Shown one piece after another: positions 5,525 through 8,776 of a DNA stretch of 8,776 bases. The notes under the pieces are model-generated. The model saw only the letters and a program-made list of their open reading frames with translations, searched no databases and was not told the DNA's origin. This stretch comes from Taishania sp036758285 (GTDB taxonomy: Bacteria > Bacteroidota > Bacteroidia > Flavobacteriales_D > Crocinitomicaceae), in contig DAIOWV010000081.1 in NCBI GenBank assembly GCA_036758285.1, positions 1-8,776 on the forward strand, written 5' to 3'. Within the stretch, counting starts at the first letter, position 1, and each line of letters begins with the position of its first letter. The translations under genes and the position numbers were made by a program.

Positions 5525-6795
5525 AATTACTCAATCAATCCTTTAAGTATCTATCATCAATTTTATTATTGATCGTAACAGTTTGGTCTGTTGTCTTTTA
5601 TTTCAGCATGCTGAATGAAATAAAAAGTAGTATAGATGAAGGATTGGAAAATCATAAACGTCTAATAATTGACAAAGCTGATTCGGATTCAACTATTGTC
5701 CAACAAGATCATTTTGATGAACGAAATTATTCAATTCGTGAAATTGAGAAATCCATTGCATTAAAAATGAAAAACAAATACGTTGACACACTTGTATATA
5801 TGCAAGATGATGACGACGAAGAGATGGAGTTGGAGCCTGTAAGAATGTTGACAACTGCATTTGAAAACAGTGGGATTTATTATGAATTAAAAATCATTAA
5901 CCCGATATTAGAAGAGGATGATTTGGTCAAAGATTTATTCATCTTTGTAGTTTTACTTTATATTGTACTTGTAATAAGTATTATTGTTGTGAATAACATC
6001 GTTTTAAGAAAACTATGGAAACCATTCTATGATTTGTTAGAACAACTTCAAAATTTCAGGTTAGGAAAAAACAAAACTTATCCAAAAATCACAACACAAA
6101 CGAAAGAATTTAATGATTTAAATGACACTGTGAATGCATTGTTAAAGAATAGCGATGAAATATTTGATCAACAAAAACAATTCATTGGAAATGCCTCACA
6201 TGAACTTCAAACACCGTTGGCAATTGTTACAAGTAAACTTGAACTTCTTTTAGAAAAGGAAAATTTAAACAAAGAGGAAGCTGAAAATATCGTAGAAGTT
6301 TTAGGATTAATTGAACGAATGACGAAATTAAACAAATCGTTATTGTTATTAGCTAAAATCGAAAATAAACAGTTCTTAAATAATCAGAATATCTCACTAA
6401 ATAATATCTGTCGTCAAGTAATTGAAGATTTTGAAGATTTAGTTCAATTTAAAGGAATAAATATCAATTACATTGAACATCAATCATTGACAATCAACAT
6501 TGATCCAGCTTTAGCGATAATAATTATTACTAATTTGATTAAAAATGCAATTGTACACACCAAAAAAGCTGGTGAGATTCAAGTTGAATTAAGAAATAAT
6601 AAATTAATCATTTCAAATTCAGGGGAAACAGAATTATCAAAAGAAAAGATGTTTGAACGTTTCAACAAGCGATCAGATAACGCATCAGGAACGGGATTAG
6701 GTTTGTCGATTGTACATGCTATTTGTCAACTATACAATTTCAATATTTCTTATCAATTCACTTCAAATAATCATCATTTCGTAATTCATTTTTAA
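5521..6795 (+). CDS. Membrane sensor histidine kinase, partner of the upstream regulator (424 aa)
   Basis: Two membrane segments (about 11-30 and 139-160) enclose a sensor region of roughly 108 residues outside the cytoplasm. Within it, residues 95-105 are strongly acidic (QDDDDEEMELE). A short HAMP-like linker (about 161-210) leads to the phospho-acceptor helix with H227 in ASHELQTPLA. The ATPase domain shows the N-box (NLIKNAIVHT, 338-347), a G1 region reading IISNSG (363-368) where most kinases have DxG, an F-box-like MFERF (377-381), and the G2 box GTGLGLSIV (390-398). Asn in place of Asp in G1 occurs, as I recall, in other Bacteroidota kinases, so activity is plausible. Length is normal. 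The 4-nt overlap with the regulator gene shows that they form a pair. The stop codon at 6793-6795 touches the next regulatory box. The ligand is unknown; the acidic stretch may sense cations or cationic peptides (inference). Confidence 0.93.
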   Translation: MKLLNQSFKYLSSILLLIVTVWSVVFYFSMLNEIKSSIDEGLENHKRLIIDKADSDSTIVQQDHFDERNYSIREIEKSIALKMKNKYVDTLVYMQDDDDEEMELEPVRMLTTAFENSGIYYELKIINPILEEDDLVKDLFIFVVLLYIVLVISIIVVNNIVLRKLWKPFYDLLEQLQNFRLGKNKTYPKITTQTKEFNDLNDTVNALLKNSDEIFDQQKQFIGNASHELQTPLAIVTSKLELLLEKENLNKEEAENIVEVLGLIERMTKLNKSLLLLAKIENKQFLNNQNISLNNICRQVIEDFEDLVQFKGININYIEHQSLTINIDPALAIIIITNLIKNAIVHTKKAGEIQVELRNNKLIISNSGETELSKEKMFERFNKRSDNASGTGLGLSIVHAICQLYNFNISYQFTSNNHHFVIHF

Positions 6796-6831
6796 ATTCC
6801 CAAATCTTTCCCATTTCATGCAATTAATTTG
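6795..6831 (+). promoter_or_regulatory. Direct-repeat box plus promoter core upstream of the outer-membrane protein gene (copy B)
   Basis: AATTCCCA starts on the last base of the kinase stop codon (6795-6802). The half-sites TTCCCA (6797-6802) and TTTCCC (6807-6812) keep the 10-bp period, and 12 nt later comes TAATTTG (6825-6831). Three bases differ from the other two 18-bp boxes. The core ends 4 nt before the ATG at 6836, so this promoter also rules out the in-frame ATG at 6818, which lies inside it. Confidence 0.7.
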
Positions 6832-6835
6832 TTGT

Positions 6836-7636
6836 ATGAAAAATTCAAACAACACTCTTGGGATTATTATTTGGGGATTATTACTACCGTTTATTAGTAT
6901 TTCTCAAAATGGAAATTCACTTCCAGCAAAAGTTTCACATATTGAGCCTTTATATATCGATTTGGCTCGGGATTTAGGAGCAAGAAAAGGAGAAAAAGAA
7001 ATAAACATTGGTGCTGATTTTTCTTCGGTAAAAAATCAAAAAAAATACCTTTTATTAGCTGAATATGAATGGGCTCCAATAAATCGTTTAGGATTAGAAA
7101 TTGAAGCAGATCTTTCACTATTTAACTCAAATCGAACTGCGACTTCAACTTTTAAAAACAAGATTGAATCACTAAAATTATCTGCACAATACACTTTTTT
7201 AGTACTACCTGAATTAAAATTAAGTATGGCTGGTGGCTATACGCAACTTTTTGAATTACCTGATTTTCAAAGTATGTCAAAAGAAAATTATTTATCAGAA
7301 TTAACATACAACCCTTTCATTGTTGCAGCAAAACGGTGGGGAAATAAATTTCATTCTTTGATTTACATTTCTTCACTCATCAAACAAAATTATTCGAACC
7401 CACAGCATATTCATTACAATTGGCAAATAAGTTCATCTGTTCATTATAGCCAAGGGAAATACAATATAGGTCTAGAAGTTAATTCATATTTAACAGAAGA
7501 AACACTTCAATTTACGATTCGTCCCCAAATGAAAATACATTTATCAAATCAATTAGCTGTAGGTTTCGTACTGGGAATACCAACAAATAATAAAGAAGAA
7601 TTTAGTTCATTCATTCGATTTATTTATGAATTATAA
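6836..7636 (+). CDS. Predicted outer-membrane beta-barrel protein, HxEPLYxDLxRDLGARKGE family (266 aa)
   Basis: A signal peptide covers about residues 1-24 (MKNSNNTLGIIIWGLLLPFISISQ). The mature part opens with HIEPLYIDLARDLGARKGEKE, a stretch that I remember as highly conserved in a family of uncharacterised envelope proteins. The rest is a run of alternating beta-strand segments (LLLAEYEWAPINRLGLEIEAD, SLKLSAQYTFLV, NPFIVAAKRWGNKFHSLIYI, NIGLEVNSYL, FTIRPQMKIHL, LAVGFVLGIP) ending FIRFIYEL, as expected of a small barrel in the outer membrane. No enzyme motif is present. The ATG at 6836 is preferred over 6818, which falls inside the promoter and would put MQLICC in front of the signal peptide. 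It follows the kinase by 40 nt with no terminator, so read-through from the kinase operon plus its own promoter is likely. Substrate or ligand is unknown. Confidence 0.8.
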   Translation: MKNSNNTLGIIIWGLLLPFISISQNGNSLPAKVSHIEPLYIDLARDLGARKGEKEINIGADFSSVKNQKKYLLLAEYEWAPINRLGLEIEADLSLFNSNRTATSTFKNKIESLKLSAQYTFLVLPELKLSMAGGYTQLFELPDFQSMSKENYLSELTYNPFIVAAKRWGNKFHSLIYISSLIKQNYSNPQHIHYNWQISSSVHYSQGKYNIGLEVNSYLTEETLQFTIRPQMKIHLSNQLAVGFVLGIPTNNKEEFSSFIRFIYEL

Positions 7637-7637
7637 A

Positions 7638-7674
7638 AATTCCCATTTCTTTCCAAATTCACTCTTTTACTTTG
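7638..7674 (+). promoter_or_regulatory. Direct-repeat box plus promoter core upstream of the PepSY-like gene (copy C)
   Basis: The 18-bp box AATTCCCATTTCTTTCCA (7638-7655) is identical to copy A. Half-sites lie at 7640-7645 and 7650-7655, then 12 nt, then TACTTTG (7668-7674). The box begins 1 nt after the previous stop codon. Here the core is 18 nt from the ATG at 7693, leaving room for a short A-rich leader. Confidence 0.75.
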
Positions 7675-7692
7675 TAATAAAAAATAAAAAAC

Positions 7693-8136
7693 ATGAAAAA
7701 TTTAAAAATAACACTCGCAACTGTTCTATTAGGTATAGGATCAATATTTGGACAAGACATCTCGGCTAAGGATGTACCATCTGTCATTTTAAATAAATTT
7801 CAAAAAGCTCATCCAAAAGCATATTCTATTGAATGGGAAAAAGAAAATGGAAATTATAAAGTTGATTTTGAAACTGGTTTAGGCAAAGATCATAAAATTT
7901 GGTACGATGAATCTGCATCGATAATTCGTGAAAAAGAAGATCTTTCAAAATCTTCACTTCCAAAAGTCATCATTGATCAACTGAACAAAGATTACAGTAA
8001 ATATAAGGTTGATGATGTTTCAAAAATTACCGAAAATGGCACTACTAGATATAAAGTTGAGTTGGATTCATTTACAAAAGATTTAAAACTCACCTTCGAT
8101 TCTTCAGGTAAGATTATCAGCACAGTAGAAGATTAG
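7693..8136 (+). CDS. Small secreted PepSY-like (beta-lactamase-inhibitor-like) protein (147 aa)
   Basis: Residues 1-20 form a signal peptide (MKNLKITLATVLLGIGSIFG, then QDISA). The mature protein contains two similar units of about 55 residues. The first is VPSVILNKFQKAHPKAYSIEWEK followed by GNYKVDFETG and IWYDESASIIREKED. The second is LPKVIIDQLNKDYSKYKVDDVSK followed by TRYKVELDS and LTFDSSGKIISTVED. This helix-then-beta-strands pattern is that of the PepSY-like family of the Bacteroidota, which are periplasmic and have no known enzymatic activity. It is the last gene of the two-component cluster, has a copy of the shared regulatory box, and is followed by a strong terminator. By analogy with small periplasmic targets of envelope-stress systems it may buffer or feed back on the sensor, but that is inference. 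Codon and base use match the neighbouring kinase. Confidence 0.88.
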   Translation: MKNLKITLATVLLGIGSIFGQDISAKDVPSVILNKFQKAHPKAYSIEWEKENGNYKVDFETGLGKDHKIWYDESASIIREKEDLSKSSLPKVIIDQLNKDYSKYKVDDVSKITENGTTRYKVELDSFTKDLKLTFDSSGKIISTVED

Positions 8137-8159
8137 AATTGAAAGGTAAAACCTTAATT

Positions 8160-8200
8160 AATGCGTGAATCTGTCGAAACAAATTCACGCATTTTTATTT
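8160..8200 (+). terminator. Strong terminator of the two-component cluster, overlapping the end of acpH
   Basis: AATGCGTGAAT (8160-8170) and ATTCACGCATT (8183-8193) form an 11-bp stem with a 12-nt loop, followed on the plus strand by TTTTTATTTT (8192 onward). It lies 23 nt after the PepSY-like stop. The right arm contains the stop codon and last codons of the convergent gene. On the minus strand the same stem is followed by TAATTAAGG, a poorer T-tract, so termination in that direction should be weaker. Confidence 0.88.
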
Positions 8201-8763
8201 TCAAATTGAATGATTGCATCTTCCATATACTGAAAAAAAGTTTCTTCAATAATTGAATAATTATTTACCAGAACCTCCCTCCCATTTATCAATTCATTAT
8301 CAAAAGACAATCTTCGAGATACATTAATACAAGCTTCATGAACTCCATTAAAATTGCCATATTCAATCATCCATCGCCCTTTTTTCATTCGATAAATAAT
8401 TTGCAAGAACAAATCATTTGGATAATCAGAATCAACGATTTTATAATTGTAAAACTGATTTAAAAATTCCTCTAAACTAAGTAAGTGATATTTCTCCCAA
8501 TGCTTTACTAAAAAGTGGTCAAAATAAATATCAACAGCTATACTCGATACTTTCGGGAGTACTGAAGATAATTGAGCTTGTAATTGTCTAACTTTTTCAT
8601 GATTTCCAATATAAAAATCAATCGAACGGTGTAGTCTTATTCCTTGCTGAACAATTGGATTAAATTTATCTAGGTTTTTTCCTTTCACAAAATCTCCAAA
8701 AAGATTTGCGTGCATCAATTCCAAGTTATTTTCTGAAAAAAAAATATGTCCTAAATAATTCAT
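8185..8763 (-). CDS. acpH: Acyl carrier protein phosphodiesterase (AcpH family, 192 aa)
   Basis: The family removes the 4'-phosphopantetheine arm from acyl carrier protein, yielding apo-ACP, in a metal-dependent reaction in the cytoplasm. The whole protein aligns by eye with E. coli AcpH (193 aa): MNYLGHIFFS at the start, NLFGDFVKG (20-28), GIRLHRSIDFYIGNHEKVR (41-59), AVDIYFDHFLVKHW (76-89), and the aromatic C-terminal FFQYMEDA (176-183). Likely metal-site residues are D24, H45, D49, D78, D82 and H83. The ATG at 8763 matches the family start and leaves only 13 nt of upstream sequence, so the promoter is outside the window. It is convergent with the two-component cluster, and its stop lies inside the shared terminator stem. 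Function in Bacteroidota is assigned from homology only. Confidence 0.88.
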   Translation of the reverse strand: MNYLGHIFFSENNLELMHANLFGDFVKGKNLDKFNPIVQQGIRLHRSIDFYIGNHEKVRQLQAQLSSVLPKVSSIAVDIYFDHFLVKHWEKYHLLSLEEFLNQFYNYKIVDSDYPNDLFLQIIYRMKKGRWMIEYGNFNGVHEACINVSRRLSFDNELINGREVLVNNYSIIEETFFQYMEDAIIQFENKNA

Positions 8764-8776
8764 TTTATAATCTTGA

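Noticed and set aside
6894..7118. 74-codon minus-strand frame inside the outer-membrane protein gene
   Set aside because: Antisense to a gene with a clear signal peptide and family motif, no promoter or start context.
1..8776. CRISPR array, insertion sequence, tRNA or phage remnant
   Set aside because: I saw no regularly spaced repeats, transposase-like frame, terminal inverted repeats or cloverleaf in the window.

Overview
The window looks like the chromosome of a low-GC member of the Bacteroidota, probably Flavobacteriia. The evidence is: A/T-rich gene starts without Shine-Dalgarno sites; promoter cores of the TTG-N19-TAnnTTTG type; an S12 N-terminus reading MPTIQQLVRKGR; a secreted protein with a short type IX secretion (T9SS)-like C-terminus; and a PepSY-like periplasmic protein. 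This is inferred from motifs and remembered family sequences; no search was run.

Left part (1-3519), all on the minus strand and read right to left: pdhB (pyruvate dehydrogenase E1 beta) with its own terminator; a 696-aa cytoplasmic protein of unknown function that combines MORN-like and WD40/beta-propeller-like segments, also with its own terminator; then, at the window edge, the first 12 codons of rpsL (ribosomal protein S12), with a consensus-perfect promoter and a hairpin at the predicted 5' end of its mRNA.

Middle (3520-4754): a 326-bp AT-rich divergent intergenic region containing overlapping palindromes and a leader hairpin, then a secreted 302-aa protein with a signal peptide, a fibronectin-like module and a short T9SS-like tail.

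Right part (4803-8200), plus strand: the most interesting region. An OmpR-family response regulator and its histidine kinase overlap by 4 nt. They are followed by a predicted outer-membrane protein and a small periplasmic PepSY-like protein. The regulator pair and each of the two following genes are preceded by the same element: AATTCCCA, then a second half-site 10 bp later (TTCCCA / TTTCC[A/C]), then exactly 12 nt, then a TA(n)TTTG promoter core. The 18-bp box is identical upstream of the regulator and the PepSY-like gene and has three changes upstream of the membrane-protein gene. A 10-bp direct repeat is the usual layout of OmpR/PhoB-family binding sites, and here it covers the position where the -33 element should be. 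The likely model is a self-activating two-component system that drives two envelope proteins, with a compact three-promoter regulon visible in about 3.3 kb. The cluster ends in a strong terminator that overlaps the 3' end of a convergent gene for acyl carrier protein phosphodiesterase (AcpH family).
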